Assembly: GCA_050084515.1 (NCBI GenBank)
Contig: CM114271.1
Coordinates: 14,942,001 to 15,006,000 of the forward strand
Length of the DNA stretch: 64,000 nt
Direction of reading: 5' to 3'
Source of the DNA: Blasia pusilla
Taxonomy: Eukaryota > Marchantiophyta > Marchantiopsida > Blasiales
This document shows, one piece after another, positions 38,440-50,905 of the stretch (position 1 is its first letter; each line of letters starts with the position of its first letter). A program made the position numbers and the translations under genes. The notes beneath the pieces are model-generated. The model worked only from the letters and a program-made list of their open reading frames with translations. It did not search any database and was not told the origin of the DNA.

Positions 38440-39830
38440 CACATTCCATTCTTCAACATTGGCACACGAAATGCATACCAACTCAATGCTCAGGAAGAAA
38501 AATGGACTTCTTTTAAAATTGGAAGCATTCACAACTACGGGAGCAAGAGCTCTGTCCAAAAAAATTTGACCTCTTCAAAAGGAAGCCAATACTACCAAAA
38601 TTTCCTCTAGGTCACAACATAAATTTAGTCTACATGGTTGCTCTGGCTTTCTCTTCAGTTGCGTCAAGCAAATCTAAAATACTCTTCAACTCATATGTAG
38701 TTTTTCACATCGAGTCATCTGAAGCACAACTTGTGTTGTCCTTTCTAGCTTGGCGGCTGCTTTTTTTCTCCCTAAATGTCACTCTCTTCCACTTGTCTCT
38801 ACCCTCTAGTGATCGATTACGGTATTCTACTTTGAGACTCATGGTCTCTTGGTAAACTGATACAAGAGTTGGCTTCGATGCTGCATTTTGAGAAACGATC
38901 TTTCATGCACGAATGTTTGATTGTGGCAGAGGAGCACGATTTGCAGGAGATGTGGTAGTTTGTTATGTTTGGGTTTGGAAGGCGTTTGATGAGCGACTTG
39001 CTTGTTGATGATTTTGCATTTTTGGAGTTTGAGGCCGCTCTTCATGGTGCAATTTTGTAGTTGGGCTCGAATTTTTATTAGCTTCATTCAAAAAAAAATC
39101 ATAGTGCTCTGTTGGAACTGGCAGATTCAGCAGCTGAATGTAATTTTGGCTATCCACCACATGAGAATACATTACAGATGGAGATAGAGTAGGGACAGTA
39201 ACCTCATCAATATCTTCTTCATCATCAACAGGTTCAAAAAATCTTGCATCGGAAAATCCAATGTCAGCTTCCATGTCGTGCTCACCTCCTTTCGGGATTG
39301 CTACCTACATCCATTGTTTGTAGGATGGTATCCCAAACCCAACATTCATAGTGGGTGGAGGTTAGATGTTTGGACGCTCACCAAATAAAGCATGCATACG
39401 GAAGAAGAAGGGGCACGCTTTCTCTAGTTTTTCTTCAAAATTCACATATGTTTGGAGATTTGGTGCACTCAATCCTACATCTACGCTCTACATCATCATG
39501 AAGGCACCTTTGTACGCATCTAGATATGTGTCAATTTCCTTTTGCAAAATGGAACCTGATACTAAGGGAAACCCCGCCCCATGCAAGTGTGCTGCCATGA
39601 TACCGAAATGCTACGACCTTCGATTGATGCTTGGCTCTAATTTTGGTCTTCCTACCGCACCCAAAGAGCATATTGGAATTTACATGCTCTTCGAGGTTAG
39701 CAAAAATCTTCTCATAATGCACTCTCTTCATTCAAAATCCTCCTCCCTTCTTCACTACTCTAGAGGGTTAAGTAGGAGTATCAGCCATCAAAATTGCACT
39801 CAACAATCCGAGAGTATTACTTAAGTTATA
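38440..39830 (-). pseudogene. Trihelix/MYB-SANT-like gene remnant
   Basis: On the minus strand several short frames line up as a decayed DNA-binding protein gene. About 39,731-39,531 reads YEKIFANLEEHVNSN and VVAFRYHGSTLAWGG. About 39,470-39,365 has CPFFFRMHALFGERPNI, reminiscent of the segment after the SANT/trihelix domain in plant Harbinger-associated proteins. About 39,274-38,963 is an acidic linker (FFEPVDDEEDIDEVTVPTLS) and about 38,860-38,640 a basic helical tail (SLEGRDKWKRVTFREKKSS). Many stops separate these parts. It may be the DNA-binding partner gene of a Harbinger-type transposon, but it is not adjacent to the 32-33 kb transposase. Confidence 0.45.
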
Positions 39831-42800
39831 AATTTTACTTTGGGGCTCGAATTACACGTCCTTTTCTGTTTCTCCATGACCCTCCTCCACGACTTCAATG
39901 AATTTTGCAGTAATGGTGAATGGCGGCGCTTGATGGCTTGGTGCAAATCCCCGATCATAGTGGTGTGCTAGGCGAGACTCAAATTCGCTACTCCGATTTG
40001 TGATTTTGAAACGAGGAGATTCAAACTTCAGAGCGAGACTTCAAAATTTGCAGCGGGATTTGAAACTGAGGCAGGTTTTTGCAAGGCCCCGCACGCCTTT
40101 TTTTTCCCCAGAGCTAGGTCTATAGGATTTTGTAAAACTTCCACCTCCTCCTCTTCCGGGAGTAGCTCGGATGGCTTTTCCGGGTGGCCCCCCAAACCTG
40201 GACGATTCCGGATGGCCAGTAAAATAACACCCCTTATCATATTCGTGTGAAGGATAGGTGGATAGGTTAGATAGTGAGAAAAAAACACAGAGATTGTATG
40301 TAGAGGCCGCTTAAAAAAAAAAAAGGTGATGGGGGAACCCATGGGAAGTATAAGAGAGTGAGACTAGAGGAGATGGAGTGTGTGAATGCCATGACCGGCA
40401 GGGAGAATTTGAAGGGGCACTTCCTCTGGCTAAATTCATCATGAGGAGAGATAATATGAGTTACCCTTAGAGACATGACTACCACTAAGAGGGCATCTAG
40501 CATTGGCATGTGCCAAAGTATAAGCTTGGGCAACGCTGTAAAATAACGTAGGCATGTTATCTACGATACAAATTTGAAGTAGCTAATGACAACCCATTTT
40601 CGGAGAAAAACGATATGTCACTTGCCATGAGTTGGATGAATTCTATTTTTATACCATATACTAAGTAGAAGAGTAGAATGACAGGAAAGTTTTACACGTT
40701 AAATTCTTTTTTATCTTAAAATTTAATGATAATTATTTATAAATTATAATAAATTCCAAAAAAATCTTTGTAAAATCTTCCAAAGTCTCCCTCATGTTTC
40801 TTTTCTCTTTTTTTTAATAAAATTTATTTAAAATTCCAGAAAACTTATTACAAGAAAAAGTTTCAAGTTTAGTTTGGAGGGAAAACTAACTCTTATTTTG
40901 GGAAAAAAAGGAAAAAAAGAAAAGGTTTCAATGAGTCGTGATAAACTCCAAGAAAAAAATTGATTGATGGATTATTGGTATTAAAAAATATGAATATTTA
41001 AAAATATATAAATTAATTTGTTCCTATTGTTAAGTGGAGGAGGTCTTTTCTCTAAGCCTTCTATATTTATTTCTCTAAAATTCTATCGAGAAGCAATGAA
41101 GTTCAACAATTAAATATAATTTAATCATACAAGTGGGGCTCCTCTTGAGATCCCCACTTTCTCTCATATGACTGTGACAAGTACAATTGAATAGAATTGG
41201 AAACAAACCACTCCTTCATTTATTATGATTGTTCTATGTGAAGATATGGTTGATTTGTATCCAACACTACTAGTTGGTGTCCATGCCATGCATAGATTAA
41301 GGAGGAATCCTCTTGGCACCCTTTCTAACTTAGTTAGATGGAATGAATTTATTAGAGGCAACAAATGTAACAACAAGAGGTTGCCTCGACAGATATGTGG
41401 TAAGTAGGGAGAAAAGAAAATAGAAGAATGAAATAAAAGTAGAATCTCTTTGTTTGACATATGTCACTTGAAAAGCAAAAACAATTACTATCTCAACAAG
41501 TAAACGTAGATTGGTTTACATCGAGTTATTTAGGGAGTGTGATTTTTTAATGTGCATAGAATTTGTTTTTTTTTAATATATTTTCCTTTAGAGATTTTTT
41601 ACTTGTCAAAAAATAATAACTATTGCATCTTGTAGAGATTTTTACATCCTTTAATTTTCATATTTTCATATATTAGTAGAAATATGGGATAAAAATTTGA
41701 TAATATTTACAAATTAAAGGCCATAGATATGGATTCTTTCCTGAAAAAATTAAAATCTTCTTCTTCTTCGGTATCAAAGCCTCAAGAGGATTATGAATTA
41801 TTTCTATATTCATATTTTTTGCAATTTAAATATACTTGTGATAATGATGATCAAAGTTTCTCTAATGAGGCATGAATAGATTTGAGTAGTTCATACTCTA
41901 TAATATGTGGCACAAATCCCATCCGACTTGTTAGCCTTATTTCACTCGTAATGTATATGTGTGTATGTCATATTTTACCCACCATCCTAAAAGCTAGCAT
42001 TATTATCGGGGTAAACTTTTCTTTCTTCTATTGTTCTAGTTTTAATCTTCTTAAGTATGAAATCCATCATACATTTCAAGTGTAAATTGCATAAGCATCT
42101 TTCATATTAAACTAAAAAATGAAACATTTGGAAGGCTTTAGTTCCTAATTTGGTGAGCTTGTTGGAAATATCCATCTATAATTGTTTTCATGCTAATTTA
42201 TGTTATAAAAAATTATCCAATCATGAAAATTTTCATATCAAAATTCTCTTGTCAGGAATTGCTTTTTAAGTATGCTTGATCAAAAAAATTCATGTAGAAA
42301 AAAATCCAAATTAGAAATCCATCAATCGAAATCTATTGTTGAGAATAGCCAATTGGATGAAATTTTAAAGAATATTTTCTTTCTTAAAGAGACTTCTTTT
42401 GGATATATATTTCCAAAAATAGGCAACCAAAAATTTTAGATAAAATTTCCGTGGCTAAAACTATTCCATTGAAGTATCTTACCAACCATAGATTTTCGTT
42501 GGAAACATCCCAAAAAATGTCTATTAGAAAAAATAAGTTGGTTGAATTTACTTTTTCTATTTTTACTAATTTTTTTCATTGTGCATCCCTTTTTCCAATT
42601 ACATCATATAGGCACTAAATTAATAATATATTACAACATGGTAGATAACTAAATGTGGAAGTTGGAAAGTAGTGAAGCCAAAATTATAAAACGAACATTT
42701 TTTTCTCACATAGCTTCGTGATTTGCAAGAGCCTTGTTGCTATACAAATGATATAGAAAGTCATAGGATACTTGCATAACATGGGTAGCAAGAACAAATT

Positions 42801-43329
42801 GTTTTTTTTATCAATCTTAGTATTAGCTTTATGTCTAGCAATGGCATTACACTAGTGTATAATTTGAAGACAAAAGAGAGTAAAACAATTTATAACCATT
42901 TAACATGTTGATAATTAACAAAGGTTTGAGAGGGATGAAGGGATATTTTTCTATTTCTTTTAATGAAGGAATGACATTGTAAAGTTCGTCCTTTATTTCA
43001 CGTAGCTTCACACTGAAGGTCTTAAGCTTGAGCTTTGCAAGAGGAAGACTTAGATTAAGTCCCAAAGACTCAACGAATTGTACATTCCATAGATAGTCTA
43101 AAAGCCACCGAGGGCTAATAGATCGAGTCTCCCTAGCAAGCCTTTTCACCAAACCTTAACCAATCTCCTTGAATCTCTTCTCTCCCTGGGAAGCCTCTTC
43201 CCCAAGCCTTGACAAATCTCCCAAATTTGCTCACTTAAACATGAGTGTGTCAATAAATTTTGCAAGGTGCACCCCTTAGCTCAAACCTCAAACACGACCA
43301 AACATGCATTGCAGTTACTTCTTGGTTCA
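39831..43329. other. Long gene-free AT-rich stretch
   Basis: No domain is recognised. A 101-codon frame at 42,847-43,152 (-) has a helical composition (SVKLREIKDELYNVIPSLK) but no homology I can name. Poly-A/T tracts are frequent between 40,700 and 42,800. Confidence 0.4.
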
Positions 43330-43990
43330 AGGACTTGAGCAGGTAGAGAGGGAGGATGTCCCCCCCTATGGGTATTTTTGGGGTTCTTCGGAGGAATCCC
43401 ACCTTCCCCGTTTTTCTCCTTAGGCCTGTGATCTTGGCTCTCAACCCAAATGTGGTTTGCTATTCGTGGAACGACATTTAACTAGTTATCCATCAAGATA
43501 GTTTGGCAGAGGCTTCTTGCAACTTATACAACTCTCGGCTCTCCAAAATATTCTTGGAAATTGGACCCACATCTTATGTATCTCATGGCTAGTGCCCATT
43601 TGGACTCCTCGTTTGGAGTCTCATAGTTGCCTTGACGCCCTTTTCGTTTTGTGACTAGTCTCGTGGCGTCTCGCCCTTTTGGACTACTCCATGTTATTTT
43701 CTTTTTACCCTTGACTTGGCACTTGGCTTCAAGGTTTCAAACCCGCCTTGTTTTTACTTTTTCCCCACGAGTAGCTATGCCCCTTTCTCACCTAAGGCTA
43801 GTCACAAGATACATATGCGTCTTGCCTAGCGTTTGTCCCATCGCCATTCCTAATCTCGCGACTAGCTAGTTTAGGTTTCGGCTTCAATGGATGACAACGA
43901 CTTTCCTCCTTAGACCCATGATCATGACTTGCTTCTCATGTCCTCGCTAGCGTGGGCATCATAGACTTAGCTATTCATGATGAATGGGGG
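43330..43990 (+). repeat. Diverged LTR-like block (copy E)
   Basis: It matches copy D (22,411-23,070) in order and orientation, with shared phrases such as TTGGACCCACAT, TGTGACTAGTCTCGTGGCGTC, ACCTAAGGCTAGTCACAAG and GATCATGACTTGCTTCT. It is non-coding, with no intact ends. Confidence 0.55.
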
Positions 43991-44940
43991 ATTGGAGTAG
44001 GGTAAGATAAAGAATCTCTAAAATAAGGAAATAGACAGGGTTTTTTAAATCACACATAAAAGCATTTATGCATTAGAACTTCCTCCTTTAGAAGGGATTC
44101 AAGGGAGGAAGTTGAATAAGGGACTTGAAGGGATTTGGGGTTTTTTGGAAATAAGGTTTTGTTTTCTCCTAAATAAAGTGGTAGGAGTGGGAGTGGAGCA
44201 TATGATTGATTAGAAAACTAGTTGTCATACATAGAGCAAGGAGTGGACTTAGTGTGACACATTACACAAATAATGGTAGATAGAGTAAGGAGATCTCTAA
44301 ATCCATCAGCACTATTAATCAAGAGGTAAGAAAATTCTATAATTACACAACAATATTGAAAGAATTTGGTAGGGCACCACTAAGTGTGCGATATTCCATT
44401 GTATGTAGAACATTGACAGATTTTTTAGTTCTTAGGGAGAACGACTCTAGGGCCACTCACAATCTCCTTACTTTCTCCACTTGGAGAAGTAATTCCTTAT
44501 AATATGTTACAAACACTGATACCCAAACCGCGTATAGCAAGAATAGTTTGGTCTAGGATGGAGAACCTCTTCCAAATAGAAGTGTATGGCTAGAGGATCC
44601 CGCGCTTGGAAAACGGGTCAACTTCTTTTTGATACAGGTTGGGTTCTAATGGATGGACGTAGTTTTTATAGACCCACTTTATGACAGACATTAGTGACCC
44701 GAGAGTTGCAAGTTTTAGAGTATATGGTAGAATGAATTTTAGGTGAGCCTCTCCAAACTCTATAGCTTCAATCTTATGTATCTTTCTTATTCGTATTGTA
44801 GTTAATTTCGCATGAACAAGAGGGCACAAGCTTCAATTATTTATAATTATTTGGGTATATAGTTATGATTAGGAGATAAGAAAATCGTATTTTATGTTTT
44901 TACTTATATTTCCAATTCAACAATACATTTTTCATTTTAC
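43991..44940. other. Gene-free spacer
   Basis: AT-rich sequence with no recognised gene. A 79-codon frame on the minus strand at 44,590-44,829 shows no domain. Confidence 0.35.
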
Positions 44941-46405
44941 ATTCTTATTTTTTCTGCAAAGGTGCAAGAATCTTCAAATATCAAGGCAACATGGCTCTTA
45001 AAAAGCCACAAGGTGGAATATCGTATGATCCACAAGCACCAATGAAAAAATATCAAGATCAAGAAGCCTGCTTCTAGTAAGTTTTTTGTTGTTTAATTGT
45101 TTATAAAATTTATCATTTCTTCAATGTTGTTTGATGAGTGTTGAGTGCATGATTTGGATTAGCATGATAAAAATTTCAGGTCCTCCTATTCTTAAAAAAC
45201 AAAAATATGTGTGGAATAAAGAGACTGAAAGACTTTTCATAGATTTGTATTTCCATCATTGTAAGCAATGCAGTATAAGCCAAGATCAATGGTGCTTGCT
45301 TGATGTTCACATGAAAAAAAAGCAAGGTGAACTTACCATATAAACTACAATTATTGAGGAAAAAATTGATGGCTGGATTAAAAAATATAAGAGTGAGAAG
45401 CTTAATCAAGGTGAGATTGGTGTTGAGCCAAGTGAGTACGAGTATTATGCTCAAATGCACATAATTAGTGGAATTCCATCAGCAAAGGAAATAGGAATAC
45501 CATATGCATGTGGTGGTCGTCATGGCCTTTTTTGAATCCAATCTTGCTTTCAAATTTATTTTTTATTTGAATGCAAAAGAATTCATCGATTTTGTTACAT
45601 AACCATCACTTGTTCGACTTGTTTCCGAAGAGAGTGAGAGAGTTATAGGTGCACCAAGTGATCCACCAATAGTTATATTACTACATCCCTCGATAGCCAC
45701 AACCTTACCCAATGTATTAACTGAAAGATAGTCCAAAAACCAAAGAACTCAAACAAATATAGTAGGATAATTGAATAAGAAAAGAAAGTCAAGGGGCATA
45801 GGTGAGAATTTTATGCAATCAATGAATGCATTTCATCAAGTTTTGAAGGAGACTAACGAGAAGAGAGCTCAACAAGAAGATAGGAAGTTGGAGCTTACGT
45901 TTGAACTTTAATGCATGGAGTTTGAGTCGTAGAGGAGAGAGAGAAGCTAAGTGGAAGATGGTTATGAACCTCCAATCATGAAAACTAAGTGAGTATATTG
46001 TATTTCTCTATCTCTAATAATTCAAATAAGCATGTGATTAAAAAAAATTGTTTAAATAATGATGGTTGCATATTCACCTTTGATAGTTCTTCTCTTTTTA
46101 CTTATAGATCCTATAAGTGGTTAGAGGATCGAGCCATTTAACCTCTCATCCACTAAATTGATATCAAGTGATAAGGGCTCTCCATGCAGGATGACAAAAT
46201 TATGCAAGTGTAACTTTTGAAATCATTTCAAGATTCATTGGACAATCTCATAAAAGACTCCACCCACCTTTCAAGCACGGAAATAATTCTTAATGGTCAC
46301 TCTAGCCTTCGATGTTTTGCATTGGATCTCCTTGGCGTAAGTGTTAATGGGATCGCTTCAGTAACCACGGCTGAAGTGGATAAGTTGTATCCCCAAGCAC
46401 TATAG
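44941..46405 (+). pseudogene. MYB/SANT-like DNA-binding protein remnant
   Basis: At 45,180-45,540 the plus strand reads KQKYVWNKETERLFIDLYF, HCKQCSISQDQWCLLDVHM, EEKIDGWIKKYKSEKL and PSEYEYYAQMHIISGIPS. This is the pattern of the plant MYB/SANT-like (trihelix-type) domain found in transposon-derived and regulatory proteins. A downstream piece at about 45,775-45,960 (NKKRKSRGIGENFMQSMNAF, then LKETNEKRAQQEDRKLELTF) fits its C-terminal helical region. Stops at about 45,342, 45,533, 45,731, 45,770 and 45,911 make it a pseudogene. A final open piece lies at 46,217-46,405. Confidence 0.6.
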
Positions 46406-46613
46406 GTGGTATAACTTAATTTTTCCATGTTTTCCCACGAATGTTTATTGTTTATTATAGTTAGAATAAGTTATTCCCCGTGTAGTGCTTGAAGTGTTAC
46501 TCCGTTTCTGTTTTTTGATTATGGAATGTTTTTCCATCTATTTCTTCTCAATATATTTTGAATAAAAAAATCCAAAACAATACGCCGTAGGATGAATGCC
46601 ATCTTGTGTGACG

Positions 46614-46649
46614 GCCCATGGGTTTTTTACCGTAAAAGAACCCATGGGC
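46614..46649. repeat. Inverted repeat upstream of BET1
   Basis: GCCCATGGGTT (46,614-46,624) and AACCCATGGGC (46,639-46,649) are exact reverse complements around a 14-nt loop. The hairpin sits at the border between AT-rich DNA and the GC-rich 5' zone of the BET1 gene, about 450 bp before its ATG. It could be a cis element or a small transposon end. Confidence 0.7.
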
Positions 46650-47094
46650 GCGGCCTACCGTCCGACCGTATGGCCAGACTCTGAGACGCCCTATTAATCC
46701 GAGCGGGCTCCCGTGGGGTTACGGAGCTCCGTCCACGGACATGAGAAGCCCTTCCGAAGCCCCGGGGCACCGTCAATGATTGTCGGCACCGTGAATCCAT
46801 TCGCTGAGGATTCCGGTGGTGTTGGGCTGGGAGATGTCCGTAGCGACGGATCTCGCAGTGCGAATAGTGGGGAGATCGTCAGCGCTCGCTCGCTCGCGAG
46901 TTTCATTCATTCATGCCGCTGTGATCCCGAGCGCGCGGCCAATTCTTGCTGCTGGGGTTGCGAGGACGCGCCGGCGATTTGCGGGATCGCGAGTGGAAAC
47001 ATCGCGCGTCGCCTGCATCAGACTGTGGAGGAAAGCATTTGCAGAGCTGGCAATCCCGTCGATCTCTTACACTGGAGGAAGACAGCACGCTACG

Positions 47095-49107
47095 ATGAAT
47101 ACTCGTCGGTTCGTTCTCTTTCTCTCTCTTTCTTCGCCTCTCTGTTTCTCTGTCTCCGTCTCTCTCTGTTTCTCTGTTATTTCTTCTCTCTCTCTCTCTC
47201 TCTCTCTCTGTGAGTCGGAATTAGCGTCTGGATTGGCAGATCGAAGAAGGGGGAAGGGGGCTGTGGTGCATTCGGAGTCCGGGATGCGGACTTGCGACGC
47301 CGGTGAACGGAGGAAGGGTGGAGTGAGAGGAAGTGCTAGGAATTCTGTGAGAAAGGGAACTCCGTCTGGGTAGGTTTTGTCAGGTTGGGCAATCGGAACT
47401 AGGGACGGGGATTGTAGGTGATGGGATGATTTCTTCCTCACATGACGCAGAGGGATCTGATGGCATGGCGGTTTGAGTGTGCACGCCGCGGTGGATGTTA
47501 CGCTTGCTTTGAGGGCTGTAGAATTTTGTTGGGAGTCCGAAGTTCTGTACATTTGACGACCTGCTATCAGAAACGAGGCTCACGAACTTGGCTCGCTTGC
47601 AAGAAACCGAAGAGGTCCATGGTCCGTGACTCCTATCGTGGGTAATAAAGAGCTGGATGTGAGGCTCTCCGTCGTGTCTTGCGTAATCCTTCATGTCCCT
47701 TGCTCTCCTCTGCAGTCCTCTACGTTGCGCGCACTTCTTTCATCCGGCAGGGGACTAACTTCGGGCTCTGTGAGTTTTTGGGCTAGTTTCTTTACGCTTT
47801 CCTGGTTTTCTAATTTCGAGCCCCATTCCCCTCTTGGATCCCGATGGACAGGAGAATTCATCGGTTGGACGAGAAATTCACCCGTTCTCTTGCTCATGTC
47901 TGGGAGTAGAGGGCTGGGGCGAAAAATTATTACTCTTGAAAACACGAGGCTGGATAGTCATTGTGCTTTGGTCACTATGATCAAATGGGGATCAGTTCTA
48001 ATTCGATAGATGTGATGGGGTGTGGCCGCGTTTGCAGAGACTATCGCCGCAGTTCACTCTTCGATAGTTTGGAGGAAGGTGGCATGCGGCCAGCTCCATC
48101 GTATTCAACAAGTGAAATCGCGGAGCAGGAAAATGAGCGGGGAATTGATGGTCTGCAGGACAGAGTGAGCGTGCTTAAGAGGGTGGGTGACAAATCTCGT
48201 TCATTTGACATCAGGATATGCCAAACATGGAATATTGGCGTTCAAGTGCTGCATTTCTTCACCTCCTTGCTGTTCCCGTCAAAGTATGCAGAGTCGGATT
48301 TTGTCGAAGCACCTTTGCCAGAGAAGGCTGATGAGATGAATCAGGTTGACTTCTATCTCGAAACAGGGATTGGAATTTTGACCCAGCTACCGTTTCACTA
48401 ATGGTGCATCGCTCGTCGGATTTTTGGTGCAGTTGACATCAGACATACACGATGAAGTGGACACTCATAATCGATTGCTAGAGAGAATGGTACATGTTTC
48501 TACAGAATTCTTCCTTCGATTCAGTTACTACCAGATGTCTTAGGGCATGATATATCCTTGAGGATTGCGCAGGTATGAATGGGTTAGGAAGAACTTAAAT
48601 TAAGTTGTTAGTCGCCCATAGAGTGGCCTTTGTTCTAGGCATTTGTACATCAACAGTTACAGTGGTTGCTTCTTTGCATTTAGGACTACTGGTCTTCAGG
48701 AGAGGGAATCTGATGTATTTTGGATTTTCAGGGTAAATGGATTTCAGTGAAGTGCACAACTGCAGAAAGCCTACTCTGGATCATGCGCTCATGCATGTGG
48801 ACTATGTGCGCATGGTTTCTTGCAGGAACAAGATATGGACGCATCTAGAGGAATGCTCTCAGGAACAATGGATCGGTTTACACGGGTGAGTTGAGTGCGA
48901 CTTTACTCAACAATATCTGCTCTAGGGTTCAGTCGGTGTGTTGGAAGGGGATCTCATTTACGTCTTGTGGCGAGGAACAGTGCATCTGACCACATCATTT
49001 TGCCTGTTTTGAGGCAGGTTTTTGAAACAAAATCTGGAAGGAGCATTATGACTATCGTTGGATCTATGGTGATAGTCTTTCTTCTTGTGTACTACCTGAC
49101 AAAGTGA
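47095..49107 (+). CDS. BET1: BET1-type Qc-SNARE
   Basis: Five exons are 47,095-47,108; 48,038-48,182; 48,433-48,489; 48,826-48,885; 49,018-49,107. All have GT-AG introns and agreeing phases, giving 121 residues, the usual size of plant BET11/BET12. The protein starts MNTRRDYRRSSLFDSLEEGG, has a conserved ENERGIDGLQDRVSVLKR segment, a coiled-coil SNARE helix (DEVDTHNRLLERM, then MDASRGMLSGTMDRFTR) and a C-terminal membrane anchor (about residues 101-121, IMTIVGSMVIVFLLVYYL). In plants and yeast BET1 proteins act in membrane fusion between ER and Golgi. Exon 1 codes only four full codons, so the 929-bp first intron is likely regulatory; it contains a TC microsatellite at 47,185-47,209. Upstream 46,680-47,094 is GC- and CpG-rich 5' UTR/promoter. 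The gene appears intact. Confidence 0.93.
47185..47209 (+). repeat. TC microsatellite in BET1 intron 1
   Basis: Twelve uninterrupted TC units lie within a longer pyrimidine-rich tract (about 47,115-47,209) shortly after the first exon. Such CT tracts are common near plant transcription starts. Confidence 0.85.
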
Positions 49108-50660
49108 GGAGCACGTTGCAATGGGTTGTGTTTGTATAACAGGTATCTTAATCAACACTTCAAATTACAGTGGAATAACGTATGAAGATTGAATGATGGT
49201 AGTAACGACATATACCCTGATATCATCCAGGATCTGGGTGAGGTGGCAATATTTCTCCCTCCAGTAAGGCATGAAGTGTAGACTTGTGAAAGAGTTTCTT
49301 TATTCCATACTTCTTTCACCTCTAGGTATGGGCAGTTGGATATTAGTCACACATACTGGGTGATAAGATAATGCACACTTGTGCTTTATCTAATGTGGTA
49401 TTGTGGCTCATTGCAATTTGCAGGTGGGTGACATATTGGTTTATTTACCGGTCTCCTATTCGTACTTTTGAACATGGATTTGCCGAGAGATGATTGCTTG
49501 TATCAAGGTGGCAGAATTTGCTGTCATAGAATAGAGACTCTTGAGCTTAAAGAAGGATCCTTTTAGGTATCTGAATCTGCCTTGCAGGAAAGGAAAGGGT
49601 CTGTCTGGTTGTAGGGTAGATGGGGAGACTAGTTTACTATTTGTAGGCATGTTCAAATTGGGGTCGTGAACTGATCGCTGAGATTTTGTAATTAAGAAGA
49701 TCACGTGAGAGAAGAAAAGTCTAGACCTTGAATTGTTTTGGAATTCTGTTGTATCAATATCTACATTTGTATTCATGTGGATTTAAAGATATACCAGGAA
49801 TGGAAGGTTTTATACCATTGTCTCCAATTTGAAGGATATCTTGTGTTACATTGAAATGGCATGGGGAAGAAAAGTGTATTTCCATCATTTTATTCGTCCA
49901 CGTGATCTTCGAGCCTTGAATGGGAAAATGAGTTGTTTCACATGACGGTCGATGTGCTGTGCTGAAGCCTTTAAGTAGATTGTCTCATGGTTGACTCCTA
50001 GAGAATTTGTAAAGCAAGTTGTAGTCCTTGTCAGTCATTAGTCTCGGCTTTGTGATTTCATCAGACACTAGTTCAAAAGACCTTGGTTTGCCTCTAGGAA
50101 TTAGTTTTCGAGCAGACCAATGGAGGATTATCTTTCAATCATGCATGTAGACTTTGAAGAACCTGGAACCTTTGAACAAGTTCCTTCTTGTAAAAAAATT
50201 GTGGACGACTCAGAAACGTGGTAGGGGCAATTTTCCGGCCAATGTCTTTCCATAATGTGTTAAGTGACACAGTAGGTGGGTTGGCTGCAAGCTCTCAAAG
50301 TGTGTTGTTCAGAAGTAGAAATGGCTCAATGACAATGCAACTATGTCGAGGTGGGAAATGCACATGTTTAAGAATTGGATTGGAGAGGTGGTTCATGATT
50401 AATGTGCAAAACATACAACAATTTGTTAGAATGGGACATAATTTTTTCAGGGTTTGAATTTTTGAAAACCTTCCCTTTTGAAGTTCAAGATTACATTTCC
50501 CTCCACATAATAAGGTGAGGTATCCTTCATAAAATTGGAGGACTAGATTTGCAATTTTAGGAAGCTTCTCGATGTGGAAATGGGTAGGCCTTATGGAAAA
50601 CCTTTGAATGTGTCATGTCATTTGATTTTCTCAATCTCCCTACATGAAGCATAAGATGAT

Positions 50661-50905
50661 TAAGTGGTGTGTCTTAATTCTTTTGAGATCTTCTCGAAGA
50701 GGTCACCACTTCAAGGTAAAATAGTGTCTTTTTGCAGATGGCTAAGTGGTGTATCTTAATTCTTTTGAGATCTTCTCAAAGAGGTCACCACTTCGAGGTA
50801 AAGTAGTGTCTTTTTGCAGATGACTAAGTGGTGTATCTTAATTCTTTTGAGATCTTCTCAAAGAGGTCACCACTTCAAGGTAAAGTAGTGTCTTTTTGCA
50901 AAGTG
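50661..50905 (+). repeat. Tandem repeat, three units of 82 bp
   Basis: Units start at 50,661, 50,743 and 50,825 and differ by only a few substitutions. Each contains TAAGTGGTGT near its start and GAGGTCACCACTT further on, so AAGTGGTG and CACCACTT can pair within a unit. No open frame runs through it. Confidence 0.9.
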
